The notes beneath the pieces were generated by a model. The model was not told where the DNA came from and did not search any database. It saw only the letters and a program-made list of their open reading frames with translations. This document shows, in pieces, positions 10,715-21,409 of a stretch of DNA of 47,312 nucleotides. The stretch lies in NCBI GenBank assembly GCA_037447655.1, contig JBBHKE010001039.1, positions 1 to 47,312 of the forward strand. Reading direction: 5' to 3'. The position numbers were made by a program, and so were the translations under genes. Numbering within the stretch: position 1 is the first letter of the stretch; every line of letters begins with the position of its first letter. The stretch is from Zygnema cylindricum. Lineage: Eukaryota > Streptophyta > Zygnematophyceae > Zygnematales > Zygnemataceae.

Positions 10715-12590
10715 TTATTGGATAATTTGGTCCACTTTTGGAACGGAAAGCTCCGGTGATACAAAGAGAGACGCAACGAACCCGATTAGCGAAACAAAGG
10801 AGAGAAAAAACGAAGCGGCAAATGGGTATATTGGATAACTGTAATTTGTAGAAAACGACCACATGTAACCTGCAACTGTGGGAGCCATACATCTCAAAAG
10901 ACCCGCAAAAGTATCGCTAAAACCAACAACTGCACCCATTGTCAAGGAAGAAGACGAATTAGATACAAACATAAGAGCGATTGAAAACCCGATTCCACCT
11001 CCAATTGCTCGAACACTTACATATGAAAGAACCAATACCCATTTATAACCTTCGCCAATTTGAAAAAGGGAGACTGCTGGAAGAGAAGGCCATAGTACAA
11101 CAAAGAGAGCGAAAACACACGAAAATGTGATTTTTGGACCTATGTGATGGACGATAATGGGGTGTACGACGAGAACAAATAAAAAAAGGACGATTCCGTA
11201 AAACGCCATAGCGAGTCCAATTGTGGAGGAAGTATATCCAAATCCACCGAATTTAGTGGGCGTTGCACCGATTACCGAAAAAATGACATCTGTTCCAAAA
11301 TAAAATATTAGATTAGAAAAAGGACAAACGCAATAAAGACAAACAAAATAAATGTGAATGCAATCAAGTCGGGTGCAATAGAGACAAGCGCATGAAAACC
11401 AATGCATTAAAGACATGCGATATGGACAAATGCAATAAAGACAAAAAAAATAAAAATGAATGCTATGAAAGTACTAGACACGTGACAGTAAGGTTAACTA
11501 CAAAAGCAAACAAACAAAAAGTATGCTCTCGCCCTTAAACTGGATGCAAAAAAAAACCTAAAAAAAAAACAACTCACCATAATTGTGTGGACTACTGATG
11601 AGACTAGTTGGTTTTGATAAATCAATCTCACACAAACAACAATCATAATTCAAAGACAAAAATCATTTGAAACAATGGCCTAAAAATAGTACAGAGAACG
11701 CGAATTTACAGTGTATACCAAAATATGTTCCACATGAATTTCGGATGAAAATCTCACGAGCATCTCAAACATAACTCAAAATTGATCTGAAAAAAAAAAG
11801 ATAAAGAAAGAAAAAAGGAAAATCATAACGCTCTGCACATGTAGTACCAGGAATTGAGAAGAGTTTCCATTTACCAGCATATATGACACAGAATTGCTCG
11901 AGTCCGTAAAGAAAACAAGCAAGAATGACGTCTTTTTCTGCAAAAATCGCAAACGAAGAAAATCGTCGCAGAATTCTTTTCGAAAACTTCTCCCCTTTGC
12001 CATCTGTCAGCCTCCCATTGGTCCCTCCCAAAAGCCTTCCAGTCTCCAAATTCCCATCTTCCTCCACTGCTCTCCCCGCACATTCCATTTGTCGAAAACT
12101 GAATAATCTCCGTAAAAAACCGCCCGTATTCTGTTCCGTTCCGTTCAACAAACTTATCCTCTCATCCTCACCTTCCTTCTCCACTGCCAGCTGGCGGCCA
12201 ACTGAGGATGCCACGTCAGCAGTGACTGACAAATTTTGTCCTTTCTTGGACAGAAGGGATTCTCTGAGGCTTCCAGAACTGCCGCCTTCTATCAATTTGT
12301 CCTTTTCTGAGTTGTCCTCCAATAGGAAACTGCCAGCTGGCGACTTTTTCGACTCGATAACGGAACGGTTTGTTTCTGGAAGGAACAATGCGCATATAAA
12401 ACCGACAAGAAACATAAATCCCGCGAAACTGAATGGAAAAATAAACGGAAACACGGAAAAGAGATACGGACAGGTTTCGAAATTGTGTTGTAGACAAGGC
12501 TGGGCGAGAAAACCCCCCATTAAAGATCCTCCGATGGGTCCAAATGCCATTGCGACCGATAACAAACCAAATCCACGCGATATGTTACTC
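10715..12590 (-). CDS. ZIFL-type MFS transporter, C-terminal two exons only
   Basis: Exon A is 12590-11875 (after TTTGTCGCAG, ending at GCTG|GTAAAT). Exon B is 11289-10715 (after GGAACAG, ending in TAA-class stop). Phases agree across the 585-nt intron, giving a GAT codon. Exon A opens with SRGFGLLSVAMAFGPIGGSL and GGFLAQP, then the LFLPET end of helix 6, which match plant ZINC INDUCED FACILITATOR-LIKE carriers. These are vacuolar or plasma-membrane MFS antiporters linked to Zn, K or auxin transport. Exon B encodes the second six-helix half (VIFSVIGATPTKFGGFGYTS, then about six hydrophobic spans). The loop between halves is about 150 residues, Ser/Glu-rich, and seems long for the family. About 429 residues are present. 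The N-terminal half is not encoded between 12600 and 13470, and beyond that lie other genes, so this is probably 5'-truncated. Confidence 0.75.
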
Positions 12591-12933
12591 CTGCGACAAA
12601 TGTCACACTGTGAGTCGTCGACAAAAACGGAGTTTTCCAACGAAAACGGAATGGAAAAAGAATAGGAGGAAAAGGAAAAACAAGAGAAACGTAATAGTGG
12701 AAAGAAAAGGATGGAAATGGAAAGAAAATTATGAAAAAGAAATGAAACAAATTGGAACGATTAAAGAAGCAGAAACCAAAGAATGAACAGAAATGGAAAC
12801 GGAAAAAGAAAAAAACGAGAAAAGACGGGGAAAAGAAAACACTTGAAAGAAATCGAAAACGAAAATGATAAGCGAAGCGAAAACAAAAACTGAAAAGATA
12901 ACGAAGACTAAAACTATTGCCAAATCCTCATAT
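12591..12933. other. A/G-rich stretch upstream of the truncated ZIFL exon
   Basis: Purine-rich on plus (pyrimidine-rich on minus), typical of introns here. It contains none of the missing ZIFL exons; in particular no GxxSDRxGR motif was seen on the minus strand. It ends at 12934, where homology to 25225 onward begins. Confidence 0.5.
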
Positions 12934-13471
12934 ATTTTAAGCAATAAATATGCGAATCTCCAGACGAGACAGCATCTATTCCTTCAATTTTTCTTCACTC
13001 ACAGATCTACAAGTCAAAATCATTCAATTTCAAACCACCAGAAAAATCACCAAAAGAGTTTTTCCACATTATTGTTCCTTCCTTCCTCCATCTAATTATC
13101 GAAGTTTAAAAACAAAATAACTCCTACAATGTAACAGTGAAGGAGCCAAAGCAGGAGAAACAGAGTAAGATAAGTATAAGTGCCAACGAAAAGGAAGCGA
13201 GTTGAAAATTGAAAAACATCAGAAGCATTATTGGTCTGTCAAGTGAATAAACAAGTGCCAAAATATCTAGGTGCGTGTCAATCCAAGGAAGAGACAAGAA
13301 GAAAATAAAGATAGACCAAAGGAGCATACAGAGCAAGAACGGAAAAGGGACAGCGGAAGTTGGGCGAAGAAAAAGTGAGAGAGACAAGAAGGAGAACAAA
13401 ACCGGGAAAGGGAGAGGGAGAGGGAGAGGGAGAGAGACAAGGAGAGAGACAGGCGAAAAAGAGATGCCTAC
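12934..13471 (-). repeat. Intron-1-type sequence I1, paralogous to 25225-25756
   Basis: Nearly identical to 25225-25756 starting at TTTTAAGCAATAAATATGCG. On the minus strand it is the pyrimidine-rich intron following the signal-peptide exon at 13547-13472. No second coding exon of the family (CYD...WW...YPYPP) is found in it, and the open frames here are composition artefacts. The abrupt start of homology marks a segmental-duplication breakpoint. Confidence 0.7.
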
Positions 13472-13547
13472 CGAAAGGAAGACGAGCGTATGCCCCGAGA
13501 AGGCTTGAGATCAAAAGCAGCACAGCTATGGCTACAGTTCGTTTCAT
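13472..13547 (-). CDS. Signal-peptide exon, copy 1 (no exon 2 found)
   Basis: 76 nt from ATG 13547 to the donor CTTTCG|GTAGGC. It encodes MKRTVAIAVLLLISSLLGAY then ARLPF: a basic start, a hydrophobic core and an AYA cleavage site after residue 21. Sequence, length and phase (one base left over) match exon 1 of the complete gene at 16008. The 5' UTR carries TTAGGGTTTGC. It faces the copy at 16008 head to head. Downstream on minus there is I1-type intron and then the ZIFL exon, whose acceptor needs two upstream bases, so joining them would shift the frame. It is probably an orphan first exon, perhaps still transcribed. Confidence 0.6.
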
Positions 13548-13761
13548 GGCTGCCGCAGCAAACCCTAATTAGCTCTCCTAGTTCCTTTCAGAAATGGTTT
13601 CAAGAGTTGACAGTCCGTCACCGTCTAAGCCAATGGATTCCAGCGAAATATAAATAGCATCAACCAAAGTACAGATACAGTACAGTTCAGTACAGTACTG
13701 TACAGTACTGTACCAAACGGTACTAATAAACTGGTACGGTGCACACCGTGTATCGCTATTA

Positions 13762-14280
13762 CACCGTGAATCGCTATTAGCGTGTTGGTCGCTAATTGAG
13801 GTACCTTGTTTTTTTGGGCAAAATCTCAAATAGAATTAGACATTCTAAATGTTCCTACACGTTATTTGAGGTGTTCCATAAAATAGGATTCATGACTCTA
13901 ATATAGTGCCATCGTAAATAGTGTGGTGTACGGTCTGTCGGAGATGTACTTTTTGTACTTTTTTAAGTAGAAAAGTACAGAAAAGATATTCACGCTGTCC
14001 CGTAATCGCTCTAACATGTAATTGCGTAAATATTTTCCGGCATTCGCGGATGAAAAAAAAATGCGACGGCGTACGATTTGAACAATTTCGTACATGCACA
14101 TATTGTAGTGTGGAGATATTCTGAACCGAAATTTTTTACAAAGCAGTTTACAAAATTAGAGTGTACGAAAAATTAGAATAAAAATTATTTCCAAAAATGA
14201 CGACATTCCCAATTAGCGTAAATAACGCTAATTGTTTCATTACGCTATCTATTTCATTACGCTAATAGCGATTCACGGTG
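13762..14280. mobile_element. Complete TA-flanked MITE with 21-bp perfect TIRs
   Basis: The left end CACCGTGAATCGCTATTAGC(G) at 13762 and its exact reverse complement ending at 14280 define 519 bp, flanked by TA on both sides (13760-13761, 14281-14282). The interior has no transposase. TA duplication and size fit a Tc1/mariner-related non-autonomous element. It is inserted beside an older, related CACCGTGTATCGCTAT sequence. The matching position in the second, inverted spacer (38958-38964) lacks it. Confidence 0.8.
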
Positions 14281-14529
14281 TAGTGTTAACTGTTAAGTGG
14301 CGAAACAAAAAGCAATACACGGTATATTTTGACGACGGTGATCCGTACACGCGGAAAAAAAAGTCAACAGACCGGATGGGAATAAAAAAGAAAGAAGGTG
14401 CTTTGTAGTTCCGATATCACCGTGGCTTGTTACGAAAGCTTGTCAAACGTCACCACTGTCGATTTGCTCCAATATTGAATCTGCAAAGAGAAAATCTTAT
14501 ACCGTACGAAAAATGTGTCAAAACTGTAG

Positions 14530-14874
14530 TACAATTTACGTCATGTTGAAACTTTTGAATATACTCCTTCGGCATCTTCGTGTTTTCGACCCACTGCCAC
14601 GTATTACCAACTCATCTTTAAACTCCTACCGAAACCGGACTCGAGAGGCGATTTTATTAAATTTAACACTTTGACCAACGAATGGAAAAATGTTTTCGCG
14701 CGTGTCACACATTTTGAAACATTTTGTACCGATGTGGAGTATTTTGCCCGTCACGCGCATGTACGGAAAAAATTGCAGCCGGTCCTATGGAGAAGTTTGC
14801 GCCCCTCGTCGCCTTTCCCGGGTTCCCCCTCTCCCTGGAATGAGACAATATTGGTACGATTGAATGAACTCTAA
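14530..14874 (+). other. Open frame conserved between both spacers, function unknown
   Basis: No ATG, but open from 14530. It reads through PTATYYQLIFKL, SRGDFIKF, TLTNEWKN and ARVTHFETFCTDVEYFARHA. The inverted paralogue (about 38629-38430, minus) keeps the same frame for about 60 codons with both silent and replacement changes, then differs by one base in an A-run. No known domain. It may be an unannotated exon or a fossil transposon piece; conservation could simply reflect recent duplication. Confidence 0.25.
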
Positions 14875-15530
14875 AAAATATTTTTTTTTTAGTATCCATG
14901 GGCGCGCGTGTGGTGACAAATTGAAGGGTGAACTTCCTTTTTAGGAAAAGTGGGGTTGTTTACTAGACGCCGTACGATCTCGTACAGATTCGTACCATTT
15001 TATTTTTTTTGTCAGACGAAACATGACGAACGTGTTTACTGGATGGCTCCAATTTTATAGGTGTGTTTATCGACCGTTGGATGTCTCCCTTTTTTAGATT
15101 CGTGAAGCAATCGCGCACATCGTCCAGTGTGAAGAGACTCTCGGGGAGGAGAGTTTCTTCACTCGGGTCGCGTACCATTGGTACACGTGAAAAGCAAAAA
15201 AACATCCACCACGAACAGGCGATGAGAAACGAACACGTCACACTCACCATATGCCTTCCGCCACGGTGTATGCAGGTCGACCGGAATATCCTCGCACGCT
15301 CCTTCTGACATCCGCTGACCTTCAAAGTTTGCGGCGCCTTTTTGCCATTCCGTTTCGAGATTTTGATTTTCAATTTCAAAATTAAAATTTGGTCGCAAAT
15401 TTTTCGTACGAATCATTAACTACCTCCGCTCGTACAAATATTACGTACAGATTTTCAGTTTGAAGAATATTTTTAGATTTTAAGAATCTGAAAACTAACC
15501 TACGCGGCGCCAATCATAATTGAGAAACGA

Positions 15531-15577
15531 TGTTTACTGGCACGACATAATGGAACGCACGCCGTGCCAGTAAACAC
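15531..15577. repeat. Short inverted repeat TGTTTACTGGCACG
   Basis: TGTTTACTGGCACG and its reverse complement CGTGCCAGTAAACA are separated by about 18 nt; a related TGTTTACTGGGAC follows near 15597. It lies in the part of spacer 1 missing from spacer 2, so it may belong to an inserted element. Confidence 0.5.
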
Positions 15578-16007
15578 TAGAAATAGACGTCTCCGCATGT
15601 TTACTGGGACCGCGTAATGGAGAACAGGCCTGAGTGAGGAAAGACCCAAAAAAAAAAATCGAGCGGCTATGACACTGTCACAAGTGAGCATGACGTCATT
15701 ATGTCACAATAACAAAGCATCTACATATGTCACAAAATATTGAATTTACAGATTCTGAATCGTTACCATTTTATGTAGCGTCTACAACCGTCACACGAAA
15801 AATTAACGATTTCGTTTTCGGACATGGGAACACTCTGAAAAAAAGTACGGAGAATCTTCACTAACTAACAAATTTACTTCGCTACCAAGTTACAACGGTA
15901 CAAAGTTTATTACTTGTATTCGTGTTCGTCCACATCTGGCAGGAACAAGGAGAAGTTGTTAGGGTTTACCGATTAGGGTTTGCTGATTAGGGTTTGCTGC
16001 GGCAACC

Positions 16008-18008
16008 ATGAAACCAACTGTAGCCATGGCTGTGCTGCTGTTGATCTCAAGCCTTCTCGGAGCATACGCTCGTCTTCCTGCTGGTAACCATCACTTCCTC
16101 TCCTCTTTCTCTTTCCCTCTCCTTTTCTCTCTTCTCTCCCTCTTATCTCTTTCCCTCGTCCTCTTGGTTTTGTTCTACCTCTTCTCTCTCCCTCTCTTTC
16201 GATTTTCTGTCACACATTTTGTGCTGTCTCATTTTCCTTTCTCGCGCTCCCACTTTTATTTCTCTTGATTTATCCTTCTTTTTTCTCTTTGTCTCACTCT
16301 CTCCCTCAAACTGGCAGGCACAGAGTTATAAACAGTTTTTTTTCTCTTTAACCTATCATTTTCACTTGACATGTAAAAAATGTTCCTAAAACATTTTATC
16401 CTCAACTCTTCTGCTTTTCATTTCCTTTCCTTTTTTATTTATCTTCAAATGCCTCTGTGTCTTTTTCTCTCCCTCTTTTCCGCTCTCCCTGTCTAGTGCA
16501 GATGTTACTTGAGTTTTTACTTGAGTAACTTTGTTGAGTGAAGGAGAGTCAAAAAAGGAAATAAGGAACATAATAAGGGTCAGTAAGTCATTAAAGTTCC
16601 ATTTTGGTTTTTGTTTGGTGGAAAGTTTTGAAGCTAATGGTTTTGAACTGTCTCTCTCTAATAGTAAATCCCTCTCCCTTCTCTCTCACTCTCTCTCTCC
16701 CTCTCTGCTGTTCTCTCTCTTGTCTCGCTCTCTTCCTTTTTACTTCTCTCATCTCCTCTCTGCCCCTTTCCCCCCACTTCCCCTCTTTCCCTCTGCCTAC
16801 ATGTCTCCCATCTCCTCTCTTTTACCTTCTCCTCTCTCCCACTATCCCACCGCCTCCTCTGACTCTCCTTTCCTCCTTTTCTTTCCTTTTTCCGCTTCCC
16901 CCTATCACTCCTCCCCTCCTCATTCTTTCCTTCTCTCCTTCTCCTTTTTCTCCCTCTCTCTATGCTTTACTCTTCTTTTCACCCACTTTCCCACTGCCCT
17001 CGATAAAAGATGAGTTGGAGTTTTTTTTAATTTTCATGGTTCGGAATTTACTTTACCTTTTTTTTTTCATTTGTTATCTGTTGTACTGTGAAAACTGTTT
17101 ATGTTTTTGACACATGTGAATTTGTCATCCAATGGTTTCTAAATTTGTTTACTTTTTAGATGGCATTACTTTGTTTGTTTTTTATTCCTTTAAAGAGGCG
17201 GCATATTGAATATCTAGGAACTTTATGGCTTTTGTTTAGCTCTTTCTCCCTCTCCCTCTCCCCTTCCCCCCCCCCCCCCCCCCCCCCCCCCCTTGTACCC
17301 TTCCACCCCTCCCTCTCTCTCTCCCGCTCCCTCGCCCCCTTTCCCCTTTTTCTGGCATGAAGCTTAAAACGGTTACATTTTCTTAAAACTTTACATTTTC
17401 TTAAAAAATGTAGTGTTCTAAAATGATTCCTTTTCAATGGTCATATTTTCTTACAACAGTATATTTACGTCCTCTTTAGACTGTTTCATTTTCTTAAACC
17501 TGTTACATTCTCTTAAAACTGTACATTTCTTAAACTGTTACATACTCTTTAACCTGTTTTTTCAGATATTATTACAGAGGAAGCCTCCCGTCGGAGTCTT
17601 TCAGATGTACCGGATGGAACCGCATCGGTTACTGCTACTGTCCCAAGACTTACTGGAACTTTAAAATATACTACTTGTTACGATGCCTACTATAATAGGT
17701 ATTATGAGTGCAACAGGAATACGACGTGGTACTGGTGGTCGTATATTTTGATCTCCATTGCCTGTTTCTTTTTCGTTTTCGTTTGCGTCTGTATATGTAT
17801 TCGACGTCAACGAAATAAAAACGCACTTTTGATACAAAGTGGTGTACCCCCTGCCACTGGATACCCCTACCCTCCTGTTCAATATCCTCCGGGACAATAT
17901 CCTGGTCAGTATCCGGTCCCTGGTCAATATCCTCCGGGAACTTATCCTCAATATCCTCCTCCGGAAACGCAAATGCAATCGCAAACTACCGCGACTAATA
18001 ACAGGTGA
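16008..18008 (+). CDS. Signal peptide, two-Cys ectodomain, one TM, PYPP-rich tail protein (complete)
   Basis: Exons are 16008-16083 (donor CTGCTG|GTAACC) and 17566-18008 (acceptor TTTTTTCAG). Phases join to a GAT codon, giving 172 residues. Residues 1-21 are a signal peptide with an AYA|R cleavage site. The ectodomain (22-80) has two Cys in CYDAYYNRYYEC (63, 74) and an N-glycosylation sequon NTT (77-79). The membrane span begins WYWWSYILIS (about 82-104) and ends at RRQR, predicting type I topology. The cytosolic tail is repeats of YPYPP, QYPPG and QYPGQYP, an interaction-prone Pro/Tyr region. The paralogue at 20579-21409 keeps the same pattern. I recognise no named family; it is loosely like animal Shisa/WBP-type adaptors in layout only. 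The stop overlaps a strong donor (ACAG|GTGAGG), so the tail may extend into another exon, for example 19252-19276. Confidence 0.75.
16084..17565 (+). other. Intron 1 of the complete gene (I2 type), with C- and CT-tracts
   Basis: 1482 nt, pyrimidine-rich, including a run of about 25 C near 17268-17292. The first roughly 555 nt are repeated almost exactly at 39253-39802, after the exon-1 copy at 39177. The open frames inside (16531-17013 and others) are low-complexity artefacts. Confidence 0.7.
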
Positions 18009-20578
18009 GGTTCGGTTTCGGGAACGTGAGTGAGAAAGTACTGGAGAAAGTACGAAGGTCTTCCATGAAGGTCGGAAGTATAAGGAGAATTTTTTGTGGA
18101 GAAATGGTTCATAGATTTTTCAAAGGTTTATTTTGGAAATCACACTTCAGTTCGGGTTTGAGTGGTTCCATGTTGAAGTAGAAGACGAAAAGAGTAGTTC
18201 GGTTCAATTTGTTTTGGTTTGTGTAGTTTACTTTTTTCTCTTTTTCTCTTTTTCTCTTTTCTCTTTTTTATCATCGTAATTGTGAAGAGAGATTATCAGT
18301 GTGGATGACTTTACTTTATGCTCTAGACATTCTGATGTGACCTTAATGTAGTTTTTTTTCTAGAAAGGTCGAATAAGGGCATATTGTCATAATGAAGTAA
18401 AGGTTATAATTAACCAATTGACATAAAACAAAAACTCAATCCAATGTTTGCGTATTTACTAAAAGTTTGTACAGTGATTTAAATTCAACTTTTTTGCGTA
18501 TGGATTTAGTTTCCAGTTTGGCAAAAATGAATGGCTCAATTGATTCCTCATATGATAAATTGACTTTATTTTGAAAGCGCGACGGTAAACCATCTGAGTA
18601 CATGGGAAGGAAAAAAAAAATGTCGTGAAAAATATGTTTTTTTTGTCTTTGGGACAAAAAATTGAGTGAAAGAGATTGCATGTCTATGGAGAATAGTCAA
18701 GTTTAGTTGAGTAAATTTGAGGTGTTACACATGTCACAATTTGATTGTAAAGTTTCACGTGGTAATATTGAACTGCAAAAACTGAAACAGAAGGCAATCA
18801 ATAGAATACTTTCATTTTTTCGATTGTGCATATTGCTCAAAGTTTCGTACTTTGGTACTTTTCAGTATTTGTTTTTAGTAAGTCAAACTGACATTGCCGG
18901 TTGATTTTTTTGAACGATCCGAATTACAGTTTTGCACGACAGTATGTCAAACACACCTAAATTAAAATCAGTATCGTTAAAATAATCACAATGGTGTGTA
19001 CTTCTTCATGTTAATAGCTATTCATAGTCAAAAATAACATTTCTCATTTTTATTTTTTATTTTTCACAGTAAGTATTGCATGAAGATCTAGTAATGCTTT
19101 ATCGTAGTACTTTATTTAAGTAAATTAACATTGTAATATTAAATTATTAGTGTAACCATAATGTTTTATTAGTATCATAACTTGATAATATTATTATAAT
19201 TACTATTAGTATAATGTGGTAATTACATCTACTACTGACTCCATTTTTCAGAAAGAATGTTAAGGGCAAACCGTAATAATAAGACGAAATGCAAGATTCA
19301 AATTTTGAGGGGAGAGCGATACATTTCTGTATTGAGAAAATATGAGATTTTCAAAATTTTATGTCTATTGTTTATAATGCATTCCTATCCCGTGTGAGCT
19401 TAAGACGAGTTTCGTAAAAAGTATATAGTTCACAAAAGAGAAAAAAGTAAAGCAAAAAAGGTGAAGGGAATCTTGAGACCAGTGATAAACCTCAGCAAAA
19501 CTTTGTCTTATCTAACATTGTACAACGTCTTCATACAAAAGTCCACATAAAACACCATCAAAATGATACTAAAGCTCTAAGAAAAAAAAGAATATCTTTT
19601 GGTTTTTACTTTGTTACCCATTTGCCAAATCCCGATTATTTAGACCAAAAAAAAGACCTACAATCAATCATCAATTATCAAGGCTTCTCAATTTTTAACC
19701 ATCACTCATTGTTATTAATCATCATTGTTGAATACTCCTGTCTATAACACCTTCCTATTTTCTTCGACTACTATTTATTAATATTGGTGGATTGTTATTC
19801 ATTATTATAATCGATTACAATTTATGATTTTACTATTTGAACTTTAATCAATTCATATCATCGTCACAAAAAGCCAAAAAAAAAAACGAAAAAAACCCAA
19901 ATCACAATCGGACAGTCGTTAGCTCCTTTTGGAAAAAAACAGAACAGAAAAAAACAAACATCTGTTGTAAAACTTGAGAACTTTTCAAACTAAAAACATA
20001 TTTTTGGTGGAAAACAAAACCAGCTCTAATTCTTCAACCAAAGCGAGTAATAAATTTATCTTATGAACCTTTGCAATACATTAATCCCCATTTCATCACT
20101 AATTCACCTTTTTTTCATTTTTTCATCACTAATCTCCCTTTTTCATCATCTTCTCTATCTAAATTTTCCCCTTTTTCTTCACTTTTTATATCTCCCAAAT
20201 CCCTCTTTTCAAATTTCACACGAATGTTTGTGTTTAATTTCTCTTTACATTTAATACAAAAACAAAAACTAACAAAAAAAACTAAAACCCGAACTAAACC
20301 TAGAACCAATACCAAAAAGAAAACTGCAAAAAAACTCGCGAAACGTCGAACTTGTAAAGCATCAAACTCTTTTTACAAACGTCAAAACTTAAAAAAAAAA
20401 CCACTTTAACCAAAGATCTAAAATGTGATTATAAAAACTCGAAAACTCCCAATCTGTCTTTAAAAGCTTTTCCCTTTACTTTTGCTTAAACTAAAACCTC
20501 GAAAAATGTCAATTACACAAATTTTCACTAAAAAAAAAGACGTCGTCTTATTTCGTCTTAATCGAAAAAAACAAAAAC
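18009..20578. other. Convergent intergenic region between the two complete family members
   Basis: AT-rich 3' flanks of the plus gene ending at 18008 and the minus gene ending at 20579. The only possible coding item is a tiny third exon at 19252-19276, after a good acceptor (CCATTTTTCAG). In phase with 18005 it would add RKNVKGKP and a stop. No other gene or RNA was seen. Frames at 20063-20409 are AT-biased noise. Confidence 0.4.
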
Positions 20579-21163
20579 CTACCTAATAACAGTCACATTA
20601 GGTTGGGGTTCAGGAGTAGGATATTGGGGAGGATATTGAGGAAATTGTGAAGGATATTGAGGAGGAGGGTAAGGAAGAGGGGGAGGGGGAGGAGGAGGGA
20701 GAGGAGGATAAGGGTAAGTACTACTAGGAGGAATGACTCCTTGGTCTATAAGCGATTGTTTATATAGTCGTCTTCGTAAACAAACGGAAATAATTACTAT
20801 AATGAAAAATACGATACACGCGACAAATAACATATATGTCCACCAACTTAATTCGTACGTTTGAGTTTCACAAGAAATACGGTTTCCAAATTCGTCGTAA
20901 CAACTCGCTATGTATTTTTGATTTCCGTACAAGTTAGAAATTTCATTCGAAGTTTCCGCAGGTTCGTCCGACGCATATTTTCGGGTTCCGTACAAGTTGG
21001 ACATTTCCGTCGGAGGTTCGACCGGTTCGTACGCTATTTTGTCGTTTTCTGAAAGAATTCGACCGGGATCGAGTTTTGTCGCTTCTCTCCGCGTCTGAGG
21101 GACGAAATTGGGAAAAAAAAAAAAAGGGGAAAAGAGAAACAAAATGAAAAAAGAAGAGAGAGA

Positions 21164-21218
<55 letters not shown>

Positions 21219-21409
21219 GGGGGGGAGCGAGAGGGAGAGGGAGAGGGAGAGAGAGGGGGAGCGAGAGAGAGAGAGGGAGAGGGAGAGAGAGAGAGGGAGA
21301 GAGAGAGAGAGAGAGAGAGTCAATGACACTCACCAGTCTGATGACGAGCGTATGCTCCGTACAATAGTTGCAGCCACAGCAGTAGCGCCATGGCTGCCCT
21401 TCGCTTCAT
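20579..21409 (-). CDS. Paralogue: signal peptide, two-Cys ectodomain, one TM, PYPP-rich tail (complete)
   Basis: Exon 1 is 21409-21334 (76 nt, donor ACTG|GTGAGT); exon 2 is 21048-20579 after TTCTTTCAG, giving 181 residues. The signal peptide starts MKRRAAMALLLW and cleaves after AYA (residue 21), as in the 16008 gene. The ectodomain (22-93) contains a repeated E(M/I)SNLYG..KY motif at about 40-50 and 61-71, then CYDEFGNRISC (75, 85). WWTYMLFVAC opens a span at about 94-116, followed by RRR and a Pro-rich tail with STYPYPP and QYPSQFPQYPPQYP. An acceptor with a better T-tract (CCCTCAG, 21097) gives the wrong phase and an early stop, so I chose the in-phase one; another in-phase AG lies between them. 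The end, ATTAG|GTAGGT, is donor-like exactly where the paralogue's is. A telobox TTTAGGGTTT lies about 20 bp before the ATG. Confidence 0.7.
21145..21320. repeat. (GA)n / GGGAGA microsatellite in intron 1 of the minus-strand paralogue
   Basis: Long (AG)n and GGGAGAG runs on plus, CT-rich on the sense strand. It supplies the pyrimidine-rich intron typical of this family. Frames through it encode only Ser/Leu or Arg/Glu repeats. Confidence 0.85.

Larger units (their letters stand above)
13548..16007. promoter_or_regulatory. 2.46-kb shared head-to-head spacer of pair 1 (promoters P1 and P2)
   Basis: Lies between the divergent signal-peptide exons at 13547 (minus) and 16008 (plus). The P1 end (13548-13750) has the telobox TTAGGGTTTGCTGCGGCAGCC, a TATTTATA box and a GTACTGTAC cluster at about 13678-13715. 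The P2 end (15834-16007) has three TTAGGGTTT boxes just before the ATG. The middle holds a MITE (13762-14280), an open frame conserved with the other pair (14530-14874), and about 650 bp (roughly 14890-15640) absent from the second pair. The whole spacer recurs inverted, with gaps, at 25855-26013 plus 38047-39176. Confidence 0.65.

Noticed and set aside
12590-13547. Splicing of the signal exon at 13547 to the ZIFL exon as a fusion gene
   Set aside because: Exon 1 leaves one base of a codon but the ZIFL acceptor needs two; the joined frame soon meets a stop.
21048-21097. Acceptor CCCTCAG at 21097 as the start of exon 2 in the minus-strand paralogue
   Set aside because: With the one-base phase of exon 1 it gives a frame that stops before the CYD/WW/TM region; the TTCTTTCAG acceptor keeps the conserved frame.
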